Positions 6,399 to 14,216 of a stretch of DNA of 29,138 nt are shown one piece after another. The position numbers and the translations under genes were made by a program. The stretch is from CAYSIX01 sp964431205 (lineage in GTDB: Bacteria; Planctomycetota; Phycisphaerae; Phycisphaerales; Phycisphaeraceae). The stretch's first letter is position 1; each line of letters opens with the position of its first letter. The stretch lies in assembly GCA_964431205.1 (NCBI GenBank), contig CAYSIX010000016.1, positions 1 to 29,138 on the forward strand, in the 5' to 3' direction. The notes beneath the pieces are model-generated. The model saw nothing but the letters and a program-made list of their open reading frames with translations. It searched no databases and was not told the DNA's origin.

Positions 6399-7460
6399 AT
6401 GGCCCTATTCTCCCCCCCAACCAAGCAGTCGTCGCCGCCCACCGCGCGGCGGACGTTCATCCGTGACCTGGCCCCGACCCAGTTCGTCGACGGTGTGTTC
6501 GCGATCCAGAACTGCCAACTCGGCCAGACCCGCGGCGGCAAGCCGTACATCAAGTGCCTCCTGGCCGACAAGACCGGCCGGACCCCCGGACGGATGTGGA
6601 ACGCCTCCGAAGAGCTGTTCCGCGACCTGCCGACCAACGGGTTCGTCTGGATCGCCGGCCAGACCCAGCCCTACCAGGGCGAGATGCAGATCATCATTCA
6701 GGACATCCGCCCCTACGAGCCGACGGACAAGGACCTCGAGCAACTGCTGCCGACGACCGAGCACGACGTGGACCAGATGTTCGCCGAGGTCCTGCGCATC
6801 CTCCAGACGCTGGAGCACCCGGCGATCAAGGCCCTGGCCGAGCGGTACCTCGAGGACGGCGAGCTGATGGACAAGTTCTGCAGGGCGCCGGCGGCCAGCT
6901 CGCTGCACCACGCCTACCTCGGCGGGCTGCTCGAGCACACGCTCGCCCTGCTGCGCCTGGCCGACCAGGTCCTGCCGCTGTACCCCAAGCTCAACCGCGA
7001 CGTGGTGCTGTTCGGGCTGTTCATCCACGACCTGGGCAAGTGCGAGGAGCTGACCTGGGAGCGCGGGTTCGGGTACTCGACCGAGGGCCAGCTCATCGGG
7101 CACATCGCCCGCGGAGCGATGTGGCTGGAGGAGAAGGCCCGCGCCTGCCAGGCCGGCGCCGACGGCCGCCCGGCCGTCACCGTCCCCACCCCGATCCTCA
7201 ACGTCCTGCACCACATCATCCTTTCGCACCACGGCGTGGCCGAGTTCGGCGCGCTCAAGGTCCCCAGCACCCCCGAGGCCATCTTCGTCAGCATCCTGGA
7301 CAACCTCGACGCCAAGCTGAACATGGCCCTGGCCGCCGCCCGCGCCGACGACCCGCGCGACAAGAGCGCCGAGCTCGGCGGGGACTTCACCGAGAAGATC
7401 TGGGCGCTGGACACGCGGCTGTACCGGCCCGACCCGACCACGGTCGAGCCGATCGACTGA
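6399..7460 (+). CDS. 3'-5' exoribonuclease, YhaM family (OB-fold plus HD domain)
   Basis: A 353-residue protein. Residues ~20-110 form an OB-fold nucleic-acid-binding domain (FVDGVFAIQNCQ, KPYIKCLLADKTGRTPGRMW). Residues ~165-320 form an HD hydrolase domain with metal ligands His180 (LLEHTL), His210-Asp211 (FIHDLGKCEEL), His235 (LIGHI), His277/278 (LSHHG) and Asp301/304 (DNLDAKLNM). The order and length match YhaM (about 310-315 residues in Bacillus), which degrades RNA or single-stranded DNA from the 3' end. An N-terminal extension of ~20 residues, rich in Ser and Pro, is specific to this protein. The gene stands alone between intergenic repeats and a secreted-protein gene. Confidence 0.88.
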   Translation: MALFSPPTKQSSPPTARRTFIRDLAPTQFVDGVFAIQNCQLGQTRGGKPYIKCLLADKTGRTPGRMWNASEELFRDLPTNGFVWIAGQTQPYQGEMQIIIQDIRPYEPTDKDLEQLLPTTEHDVDQMFAEVLRILQTLEHPAIKALAERYLEDGELMDKFCRAPAASSLHHAYLGGLLEHTLALLRLADQVLPLYPKLNRDVVLFGLFIHDLGKCEELTWERGFGYSTEGQLIGHIARGAMWLEEKARACQAGADGRPAVTVPTPILNVLHHIILSHHGVAEFGALKVPSTPEAIFVSILDNLDAKLNMALAAARADDPRDKSAELGGDFTEKIWALDTRLYRPDPTTVEPID

Positions 7461-7519
7461 CCGACCGGCGGCGGACGGGCCCCGCCGGCGATAGCACGGT
7501 TTCTCACGGGGAGCACAAC

Positions 7520-9772
7520 ATGCGTGCAGTCTTGCACCGCGTCGCGCTGAGCGCGTTGCTGGCCGTCGCCGCGCCCGCCTCGGGCCAGCCCCTGATCGAG
7601 CACGTCCCGGACAACGCGGTGGTGTACGTCGGCTGGGCGGGCACGGGCGCCGACAGCCCCGGCTACGCCGATTCCAAGACACGGCAGGTCATCGAGACGG
7701 CGGAGCTGGCCGAGACGACCAAGGCGTTGTTTGAGAGCCTGCGTCAGCTCGCCGAGGCGGAAGGGGCGGCGGAGGGCGTCGGGACGATCGAGGCGCTGGC
7801 ACGGACGTTTGCCGCGTCGTGGCGGCGGGCGACGGCGGCGTACGTGCTGCCGCCGGTCGGACCCGACGCTCCGCCGCGGCTGACGGTGCTGTGGCGATCG
7901 GGCGAGGAGGACGAGCGATTGATCGCGGACCTGGAGGCGATGCTCGCCGACGCCGTGCCATCGACCGCTCAGGCGGGGATGACGCCGGACGGAGCGTTCG
8001 TGGTGCTGACGCTGGGGCACGACGCCGGGCATGTCGTGCCCGGCGCGGGCCGGTCGCTGGCCGACAACGAACGGTTCGTCGAGACGCGCGCTCACGGCGC
8101 GGACCGACCGGCGCTGAGCGCGTACATCGATGTCGAGCGCATCGTGGCGCGGCTGGACGAGCTGGGCGAACAGGAAACGAATCGCCAAGCGTTCGAGACG
8201 TGGCGTCGTGTCAGCCGGGCGCTGGGGCTGCGTTCGCTGCGTCGGGTGATGTTGAGCGGCGCGTTCGTGGAGACCGAGTGGCAGGTCGATCTGTTCGTGG
8301 ACGCGCCGCGGCCGCGCGAGGGGCTGATCACGGTGTTCGAGGGTCCGCCGCTGGACGAGGAGGAACTGGCGATGGCGCCGGCGTCGTCGATGTGGCTGCA
8401 CGCGGTGCGGCTGGACCCGGCGAAGGTGCTCGATGGGATCCGCCGTGTGATCGACGCGGCCGGGCCGGAGGAACGCGGTGAGTTCGACGCGGCGCTGCAA
8501 CGCGGCGGCGAGGCCGTGGGCCTGGACCTGGAACGCCAGATCATTGACGCGCTGGGCGACCGGTGGGTGGCGTTCGGCGACCCGGGGGCGACCGGCGGCG
8601 GCGGGCTGGGCGGCTGCCTGATCAACCCGCTGCGCGACGCCGAGGCGATGCACGCCGCGCTGACCCGCCTCGAATCGCTGGTCAACGAACGGCCCGCGGA
8701 CCCGAACGCCCCGTTCCAGCTCCGCTTCGAGGTCGTCGAACGCGGCGGCGTCGAGATCCACACGCTGACGATCCCGTTTCTTTCTCCGAGCTGGGCCATC
8801 GCCGACGATCGGCTGTACGCCTCGCTGCTGCCGCAGGCGATCATGAGCGCCCACGACTTCGCCGGCTCCGACAGGCCGTCGATCCTGACCAACGAGGCGC
8901 TGCGGCAGGTGCAGGAGAAGCTCGGCGGGCAGGCGCCCGTCTCGTTCACGTTCGTGGACCTGCGCCGGACGGCGCCGATGATGTACCAGCAACTGCTGGG
9001 CGCGGCGCAGATGATCTCGGCGATCACGGCCAGCCAGGGCGCGCCGGTCACGATCGTCCTCCCGCCGTTCAGCGCCGTCGCCGAGCACCTGGCGCCGGCG
9101 GGGCAGGTGGTGTGGGTGGACGAAGCGGGCTTCCATGCGAGGACGCGCAGCCCGTTCATCGGCGCGGGGTTGCTCGGCCCCCAGACGATGACGGCCGGCG
9201 GCGCGCCGGCGATGGTCAGCGTGCCCATGGCGGTCGGCATCCTCCTGCCGGCGCTGGGCGCGGCGAGGCGGACGGCGCGGCAGATGCAGTCGAGCACGCA
9301 GTTGCGCGGGATCCACCAGGCGTCGTTGACCTGGGCGCAGCCGAACCAGGGCCGCCTGACCGACGACCTGGGCACGCTCGTGGTCGAGAACTACTTCACG
9401 GTGGAATACGCGCTGTCGCCGATGTCGGGCAAGCGGCCGCCCCCGGACTTCGAGCGGTGGCCGGACGATCGCAAGCGTCAGTGGGTGCGGCAGAACGCGT
9501 CGTACGTCCTGCTGCCGGGGCTGGTCGACGACGTGGACAGCGAGCGTGTCGCCGGCTTCGGCATCCCGGAGGACCACGACGGGGGCGAGAACGGCATCCC
9601 CGTCGTGTACAACGACAACCACGTCGAGTGGACGCCGGACCTGGACAAGGTGCGCCGGCTGATCGCCGAGCAGAACGACGGGCTGACGATGGAGCAGGTG
9701 ATCGACCGTTTTCGGCGTGGTGGCGAGGAAGCCGGCGAGGACCGGCGTGTCCGCCCGCCGCCGGCGCCGTGA
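7520..9772 (+). CDS. Exported 750-residue protein with prepilin-like C-terminus
   Basis: The protein starts at ATG 7520 behind GGGGAG, with a signal peptide (residues 1-~22, ending APASGQ). Residues ~25-550 are an unrecognised domain, rich in Asp, Glu and Arg, that contains VPDNAVVYVGW near its start as in planctomycete DUF3352-like proteins. Near residue 570 comes VGILLPALGAARRTARQMQS followed by TQLRGIHQASLTWAQPNQGR, like the N-terminal helix and following region of planctomycete DUF1559/prepilin-type proteins. The end, DHDGGENGIPVVYNDNHVEW, resembles their H-X9-DG tail, with DN in place of DG. So a pseudopilin-like module appears fused to the C-terminus of a large exported domain. Function unknown. 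It follows the yhaM-like gene by 59 nt. Confidence 0.7.
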   Translation: MRAVLHRVALSALLAVAAPASGQPLIEHVPDNAVVYVGWAGTGADSPGYADSKTRQVIETAELAETTKALFESLRQLAEAEGAAEGVGTIEALARTFAASWRRATAAYVLPPVGPDAPPRLTVLWRSGEEDERLIADLEAMLADAVPSTAQAGMTPDGAFVVLTLGHDAGHVVPGAGRSLADNERFVETRAHGADRPALSAYIDVERIVARLDELGEQETNRQAFETWRRVSRALGLRSLRRVMLSGAFVETEWQVDLFVDAPRPREGLITVFEGPPLDEEELAMAPASSMWLHAVRLDPAKVLDGIRRVIDAAGPEERGEFDAALQRGGEAVGLDLERQIIDALGDRWVAFGDPGATGGGGLGGCLINPLRDAEAMHAALTRLESLVNERPADPNAPFQLRFEVVERGGVEIHTLTIPFLSPSWAIADDRLYASLLPQAIMSAHDFAGSDRPSILTNEALRQVQEKLGGQAPVSFTFVDLRRTAPMMYQQLLGAAQMISAITASQGAPVTIVLPPFSAVAEHLAPAGQVVWVDEAGFHARTRSPFIGAGLLGPQTMTAGGAPAMVSVPMAVGILLPALGAARRTARQMQSSTQLRGIHQASLTWAQPNQGRLTDDLGTLVVENYFTVEYALSPMSGKRPPPDFERWPDDRKRQWVRQNASYVLLPGLVDDVDSERVAGFGIPEDHDGGENGIPVVYNDNHVEWTPDLDKVRRLIAEQNDGLTMEQVIDRFRRGGEEAGEDRRVRPPPAP

Positions 9773-9827
9773 TCCCCGCCCCGCTCAATGACGGTGAATC
9801 GAATGTTGATTCTTCCGGTGTAAAGGG

Positions 9828-9856
9828 TTGCGTTTTCCCGTCGGCGGCGATAGACT
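9828..9856 (+). promoter_or_regulatory. Sigma70-like promoter for the PEP-CTERM-like gene
   Basis: TTGCGT (9828-9833) and TAGACT (9851-9856) are spaced by 17 nt. The start codon of the next gene is ~70 nt downstream. This stretch is AT-richer than its surroundings. Confidence 0.5.
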
Positions 9857-9928
9857 GACCACGTTGCGGCCGTCGACGGGATCGCCGCGACCGGACGTGG
9901 AGAAGCTGCGTTGCAGGGGAGGATCGCT

Positions 9929-10606
9929 GTGAAACTGGAGAATCGTGTGAAGCTGGCGGCTGTGGTGCTGCTCGTTGCCGGGTTGGCCGTGCCGGTGCAG
10001 GCGGATTCGCTGATCATGGCCAGCGAGAAGATCTTCGACGAGCTGCCGCTGGACGCGTTCGACCGCAACCTCAAGCGGGTCCGCACGCTCACCCCGGGCG
10101 GGGTCTGGATCGAGACCGATGACGCGGTGATCGAATCCGAGAACTCGGTCGACGACGACTTCGGTATCTGGAACAAGAAGGACGTCTCGTACAAGCACGA
10201 CCTGTCGTGGACGGGGCTGGACCCGGACAACTACGTTTACGCCAGGCTCAAGATCACCGCGTGGGGCGCGGACGGGAACAACGACGTCATCTTCGCTGAT
10301 TCATACGATCTCGGGTCGCTGATCGCCGACGGCAAGCTGCTCGAGGGTTTTTCGACGACGGTGCGCTCGACGACGAACCAGAGCGTGATCGACGTGCTGC
10401 TGGGCGACAACATGCTCTGGGTGGAGATCGACAAGAACCACGGCACGGGGTGGCGCGACCTGGCGCACTACGACCCGGTGTCGGTGTTCAAGTCGGAGCT
10501 GATCGTCAAGGCGATCCCGACGCCGGCGGCGTTCGGGGGCGGACTCGCCGCGCTCGCCCTGTTCGCCGCGATGCCCGGGCGGCGGTTTCAAACGCGCCGC
10601 GGCTGA
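9929..10606 (+). CDS. Exported protein with PEP-CTERM-like sorting tail
   Basis: A 225-residue protein. A signal peptide covers residues 1-~25 (LAAVVLLVAGLAVPVQA). The middle is β-rich and acidic with no domain I recognise (DLSWTGLDPDNYVYARLKI; DVLLGDNMLWVEIDKNHGTG), somewhat like the LEPRxDxT-type stress-strand domains of planctomycete secreted proteins. The tail is IPTPAAFGGGLAALALFAAM followed by GRRFQTRRG: a Pro-containing motif, a hydrophobic helix and a basic end, matching PEP-CTERM and its PTPAA variants, which are cut and sorted by exosortase. GTG at 9929 is chosen because GGGGAGG lies 6-7 nt upstream; a TTG six codons earlier would place that ribosome site inside the gene. Confidence 0.7.
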   Translation: MKLENRVKLAAVVLLVAGLAVPVQADSLIMASEKIFDELPLDAFDRNLKRVRTLTPGGVWIETDDAVIESENSVDDDFGIWNKKDVSYKHDLSWTGLDPDNYVYARLKITAWGADGNNDVIFADSYDLGSLIADGKLLEGFSTTVRSTTNQSVIDVLLGDNMLWVEIDKNHGTGWRDLAHYDPVSVFKSELIVKAIPTPAAFGGGLAALALFAAMPGRRFQTRRG

Positions 10607-10641
10607 ACCATGGCCATCGACTGACATTGCCACCACCGCCC

Positions 10642-10669
10642 GATCGCGTGGTCGATCGGCCACGCGGTC
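10642..10669. terminator. Hairpin between convergent genes
   Basis: GATCGCGTGG and CCACGCGGTC form a 10-bp stem (one G-T pair) with an 8-nt loop, midway between two convergent genes (ends at 10606 and 10696). There is only a short pyrimidine tract after it on the plus strand, so it could serve as a bidirectional terminator of modest strength. Confidence 0.5.
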
Positions 10670-10695
10670 CTTCTCGCGCCCGCCCGCGGTCCGGC

Positions 10696-11685
10696 TCAGG
10701 ACACGCCGTCACCCGCTGTCCCGAGCACCTCGCGCTGGTACCACGCCCACATGCGCGTCAGCCCCTCCCGCACGGGGGTGGACGGCTTGTACCCCAGCAG
10801 GCGGCGGGCCCGGTCGATGTTGGCGAAGGTGACCTTCGGCTCGCTCGCCGGCGCCGGCGGGGTCTCGAGCTTCGCCGGCTTGCCGACGAGCTGCTCCACG
10901 ATCGTCACGAAGTCGCGCATGAGCACGGGCTCGCCCCGGCCGAGGTTGACCACGGCGTAACCCAGCGGCGTGCGCAGGGCGCGGGCGACGCCGTCGACGA
11001 TGTCCCCGACGTAGGTCCAGTCGCGTTTCATCTCGCCGGCGTCGAAGAGCCTGATCGTCTGGCCGCGGACGATGCGGTCCATGGTCATGAAGGGCATCAT
11101 GTCGGGCCGACCGCGCGGGCCGTACACGCTGAAGAAGCGGGCGGCGGTGAAGTTCATCGCGTGCAGGTTGTGGTAGCTGTAGCCCATGACCTCGATGGCC
11201 TTCTTGCTCGCGGGGTAGGGCGCCAGGGGCTCGTTGCAGGGGTCGTCCTCGACGAAGGGCAGGCGGTCGGTGTGGCCGTACACCGAGGAGGTCGAGGCGA
11301 AGACGAACTGGCCGACGTCGTGTCGTCGGGCGGCCTCGAGCAGGTGGACGGAGCCGGCGATGTTGACGCGGGTGTAGAGCTCGGCCCGGCCGATCGAGTA
11401 GCGCACGCCGCCGTAGGCGCCCAGGTGGGCGATCGCGACGGGGCGGTGGTCGGCGACGAGGCGTTCGACGGCGTCGGGGTCGGTCAGGTCGGCCTCGTGG
11501 AACTGGAAGCGGTCGGTGTCGCCGATGGCGGCGAGGTTGGCGCGTTTACGGGCCGGGTCGTAGTAGTCGTTGAGGTTGTCGAGGCCGACGACGCGGTGCC
11601 CGTCGGCGATCAGTCGCTCGACGAGGTGGGAGCCGATGAACCCGGCGGCGCCGGTGACGAGGATGGTGGCGTCTTGCGTGTCGAT
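10696..11685 (-). CDS. NAD-dependent epimerase/dehydratase, UDP-glucuronate 4-epimerase-like; non-standard start
   Basis: An extended SDR of ~329 residues. The Rossmann motif TGAAGFIGSH (Gly12, 15, 18) is followed by LDNLNDYYDPARKR, characteristic of UDP-glucuronate 4-epimerases. Next come HLGAYGGVRYSI, STSSVYG, the catalytic YPASK (Tyr157, Lys161) and RFFSVYGPRGRPDM. It would interconvert UDP-sugars for cell-surface polysaccharide. No ATG, GTG or TTG lies in frame upstream of the Rossmann motif. The first in-frame alternative, GTG at 11406, would remove the whole NAD site. I place the start at ATC (11685-11683), which lies 7 nt after GGGGA and gives the expected N-terminus. A single-base sequence error is the alternative. 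It follows lpxA on the same strand after 174 nt. Confidence 0.8.
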   Translation of the reverse strand: MDTQDATILVTGAAGFIGSHLVERLIADGHRVVGLDNLNDYYDPARKRANLAAIGDTDRFQFHEADLTDPDAVERLVADHRPVAIAHLGAYGGVRYSIGRAELYTRVNIAGSVHLLEAARRHDVGQFVFASTSSVYGHTDRLPFVEDDPCNEPLAPYPASKKAIEVMGYSYHNLHAMNFTAARFFSVYGPRGRPDMMPFMTMDRIVRGQTIRLFDAGEMKRDWTYVGDIVDGVARALRTPLGYAVVNLGRGEPVLMRDFVTIVEQLVGKPAKLETPPAPASEPKVTFANIDRARRLLGYKPSTPVREGLTRMWAWYQREVLGTAGDGVS

Positions 11686-11768
11686 GGCGCAATCCCCAGG
11701 GATCGGTTGGAGGCGTCGGGGCGGGTGCCGACGACCGGGCCGGTAGTGTAACGTCCGCGCTCGCGGCC

Positions 11769-11816
11769 GTGCGCGGGCTTGACCGTGCGCCGGCTTGACC
11801 GTGCGCCGGCTTGGGC
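11769..11816. repeat. 16-bp tandem repeat, three copies
   Basis: GTGCGCGGGCTTGACC, GTGCGCCGGCTTGACC and GTGCGCCGGCTTGGGC follow each other without gaps (1-2 differences). They fill part of the 174-bp gap between lpxA and the epimerase gene; nothing else is visible in that gap. The period of 16 is not a multiple of 3. Confidence 0.8.
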
Positions 11817-11859
11817 GCAGCGATCACCGGCGCGGGCCGGGGCCGGGGCGGCGCGGGGG

Positions 11860-12705
11860 TCAGCGGACGGGGTTGGTGAAGCGGTTGTCGGCGCGGTGGG
11901 CCTCACGGTATCGGCCGTGGATGCCGGCGGCGGAGCGACGGACGGCGTCGAGGAGCATGGCGATGTGTCCGTCGTCGGGGTAGGCGGCCTCAAGGGCGGC
12001 GAGGGCGGCGCCGGTGGAGCCGACGCCGCTCTGCTCGTGGGCGTTGCGGTAGAGCTTGCGCCAGGCGTCCTTGAGGCGTGCCTCGGTCTCTTGGGAGAAG
12101 CGGTGGCGTTTGAGGCCGATGACGTTGACGCCGCGGACGCGGGAAGGGTTGCCCTCGACGATCATGAAGGGGGGCACGTCCTGGACGATGCGGGTCATGC
12201 CGCCGACGTAGGCGTAGGAGCCGATGGTGACGAAGTGGTGGATGGCGGTGGCGCCGCCGATGGAGGCGTGGTCCTCGATGGCGATGTGGCCGGCGAGCTG
12301 GACGGCGTTGGCGATGACGGTGTGGTCACCGAGGACGCAGTCGTGGCCGACGTGGGTGTAGGCCATGATGAGGTTGGCGTCGCCGATGCGGGTCAGCCCG
12401 CGGTCGTTGGCGGTGCCCTTGTGGATGGTGACGCACTCGCGGATGTCGTTGTGGTCGCCGATGACCAGCTCGCTGTCCTCGCCGTCGAACTTCAGGTCCT
12501 GCGGGTCGCCGCCGATCACCGCCCCGGGCCAGACGACGTTGCCCTCGCCCATCGTGGTGCGCCCGAGCACCGTCACGTGACCGATCAGGCGCGTGCCGGG
12601 GCCGACGCACACGCGCGGACCGACGTGGCAGAACGGCCCGACGTACACGTCGTCGGCGAGCTCCGCGCCGCGTTCGATCACCGAGCTGGGGTGGATCTCA
12701 GGCAT
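11860..12705 (-). CDS. lpxA: UDP-N-acetylglucosamine acyltransferase
   Basis: A 281-residue left-handed β-helix acyltransferase, cytoplasmic, which adds 3-hydroxyacyl from acyl-carrier protein to UDP-GlcNAc in the first step of lipid A synthesis. Hexapeptide repeats run from HPSSVIERGAELADDVYVG to about residue 185. The LpxA hallmarks are present: GGDPQDLKF, IRECVTIHKGT, and the catalytic histidine in AYTHVGHDC (His121, equivalent to E. coli His125), then NPSRVRGVNVIGLKR leading into the helical C-terminal domain. Length is slightly above the ~262 typical, owing to the C-terminal end. There is no clear ribosome site before ATG 12705; the 109-bp gap upstream holds a large inverted repeat. It lies in the usual order after lpxC-fabZ. 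Confidence 0.95.
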   Translation of the reverse strand: MPEIHPSSVIERGAELADDVYVGPFCHVGPRVCVGPGTRLIGHVTVLGRTTMGEGNVVWPGAVIGGDPQDLKFDGEDSELVIGDHNDIRECVTIHKGTANDRGLTRIGDANLIMAYTHVGHDCVLGDHTVIANAVQLAGHIAIEDHASIGGATAIHHFVTIGSYAYVGGMTRIVQDVPPFMIVEGNPSRVRGVNVIGLKRHRFSQETEARLKDAWRKLYRNAHEQSGVGSTGAALAALEAAYPDDGHIAMLLDAVRRSAAGIHGRYREAHRADNRFTNPVR

Positions 12706-12714
12706 AAGTCATTT

Positions 12715-12806
12715 GTGATTCGCGATTGCCGATCGTCGATTGGTGCGGGAAGGCCCAAAGCCATGGCCTCAGCGATTCCAATCAAGAACCGGCAATCCTC
12801 AATCAC
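12715..12806. repeat. 92-bp multi-tier inverted repeat between lpxC-fabZ and lpxA
   Basis: Four nested stems align with near-symmetric gaps: GTGATT (12715-12720) with AATCAC (12801-12806); GATTGCCG (12724-12731) with CGGCAATC (12790-12797); GATTGG (12738-12743) with CCAATC (12778-12783); AGGCC (12751-12755) with GGCCT (12765-12769). The unpaired gaps are 3/3, 6/6 and 7/8 nt. It fills almost the whole intergenic region. It resembles a small mobile palindromic element (REP/MITE-like) or an RNA hairpin in the operon mRNA. Confidence 0.75.
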
Positions 12807-12814
12807 CGATCCCT

Positions 12815-14125
12815 TCACTCCTGGTCATCGTCCACGAGCATGAACTTCACCTCGGCCTCGGCGGCCAGGTCCTCGCCCACGTACGCCCGACAACGCATGT
12901 GCGCGATCCGGCTGCGCACCCGCACCGACTCGGCCTCCATCACCAACTGATCGCCCGGCGTCACCGGCCGACGCAGCTTCACACGGTCCAGCGACAGCAT
13001 CACCCCCAGCTTCCCCGTGTTCTCGATCTTCTGCCCGATCAGCACCGCCGAGAGCTGCGCCATCGCCTCGACGATCAGCACCCCCGGCATCATCGGCGTG
13101 CCCGGGTAGTGGCCCTGGAAGAACGGCTCGTTGAACGAGACGTTCTTGATCCCCACCGCGCGGCGGTCGCCGTCGATCTCCACCACGCGGTCGACCAGCA
13201 GCATCGGGTAGCGGTGCGGCAGGATGCGATTGATCGCGCGGATGTCGAACGCCGTCCGGTGGACCGCCGCCTCGCTTCGCTGCTGCGCCCGGTGCTTCTC
13301 GATCAGCTTGCGCACGAGCTGGTGGTTCAGCGCGTGGCCGGATTTGTGCGCGATGATCCGCCCCTGGATCGGCGCGCCCAGCAGGTACAGGTCCCCGATC
13401 AGGTCCAGCACCTTGTGGCGCACCGGCTCGTCCTCGAAGCGAAACCGGTTGTTGCCCAGCGGGCCCTCGGCCCCGATGACCAGCACGTCGTCCGGGGTCA
13501 GGTGCCGACCGACCCCGCGTTCGCGCAACGCCACCGCCTCGGACTCGAGGATGAACGTCCGCGACGGCGCGATGTCGTGCGCGTAGTCGCCGTTGTTGAG
13601 GCTGAAGTGGCGGACCTGCTTGCCCAGCGGCCCGTCGTTGCCGTAGTCCAGCTCGTAGAGCACCTGCATCTCGGCCTCGTCGCAGGGCATGGCGGCGACC
13701 ATGGCGTCCTCGTCCTTGACCACGATCGGCTCGGTCACGACCAGGCGGCGACGCGGCTCATCGCAGGCGGTCAGACCCGCCGACTCCAGCGCCTCGAAGA
13801 ACGGCTTGGCCGAGCCGTCCATCGCCGGCACCTCCGGCCCGTTCAGCTCGATGATCACGTTGTCCAGGCACAGACCCGCGATCGCCGAGAGGCAGTGCTC
13901 GCACGTGTCCACGCTCGCCGGGCCGTTCTTGAGCGCCGTCCGCCTCGCCCGCTTGACCACGTGCGTCACCAGCGCGGGGATCTCGGCGTGGCCCAGGTCC
14001 GTGCGGACGAAGACGATGCCGTGGTTCGCCGGCGCCGGGCGGAACGTCAGCGTCACCTCCTGACCGTGGAAGAGGCTTCGCCCGTGCAGGCTCACCGGCT
14101 TGGCGATGGTGTGTTGCAGCTCCAT
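12815..14125 (-). CDS. lpxC-fabZ: Bifunctional UDP-3-O-acyl-GlcNAc deacetylase / 3-hydroxyacyl-ACP dehydratase
   Basis: A 436-residue fusion. Residues 1-~275 are LpxC, the zinc deacetylase that commits UDP-GlcNAc to lipid A: the zinc ligands are His77 (in TCEHCLSA, with Glu76 as catalytic base), His237 and Asp241 (RHKVLDLIGDL), and the catalytic His264 is in KSGHALNH. Residues ~292-436 are FabZ, a hotdog dehydratase: HRYPMLLVDRV, then FFQGHYPGTPMMPGVLIVEAMAQ with catalytic His339 and Glu353. The linker is short and charged (KHRAQQRSEAAVHR). This fusion is known from Bacteroidetes and planctomycete-type genomes. Linking the two matches their shared use of 3-hydroxyacyl-ACP products. The gene lies between lpxD and lpxA. 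Confidence 0.96.
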   Translation of the reverse strand: MELQHTIAKPVSLHGRSLFHGQEVTLTFRPAPANHGIVFVRTDLGHAEIPALVTHVVKRARRTALKNGPASVDTCEHCLSAIAGLCLDNVIIELNGPEVPAMDGSAKPFFEALESAGLTACDEPRRRLVVTEPIVVKDEDAMVAAMPCDEAEMQVLYELDYGNDGPLGKQVRHFSLNNGDYAHDIAPSRTFILESEAVALRERGVGRHLTPDDVLVIGAEGPLGNNRFRFEDEPVRHKVLDLIGDLYLLGAPIQGRIIAHKSGHALNHQLVRKLIEKHRAQQRSEAAVHRTAFDIRAINRILPHRYPMLLVDRVVEIDGDRRAVGIKNVSFNEPFFQGHYPGTPMMPGVLIVEAMAQLSAVLIGQKIENTGKLGVMLSLDRVKLRRPVTPGDQLVMEAESVRVRSRIAHMRCRAYVGEDLAAEAEVKFMLVDDDQE

Positions 14126-14216
14126 GACACGATCCGCTCGGTCCGGCCGGCCACGGCGACCCCGCGGGGCCCCGCCACGCGCTCAGCACCGCTCGCCCCA
14201 GGCCAAGCCCCGCATT

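Noticed and set aside
6914..9622. Leftward open frame of ~900 codons opposite the 750-residue exported protein
   Set aside because: The plus-strand reading has a ribosome site, a signal peptide and a recognisable C-terminal module; the minus reading is low-complexity Arg/Gln/Val sequence.
11406..11406. GTG at 11406 as the epimerase start
   Set aside because: It would remove the TGAAGFIGSH cofactor-binding motif and ~93 conserved residues that are perfectly in frame upstream.
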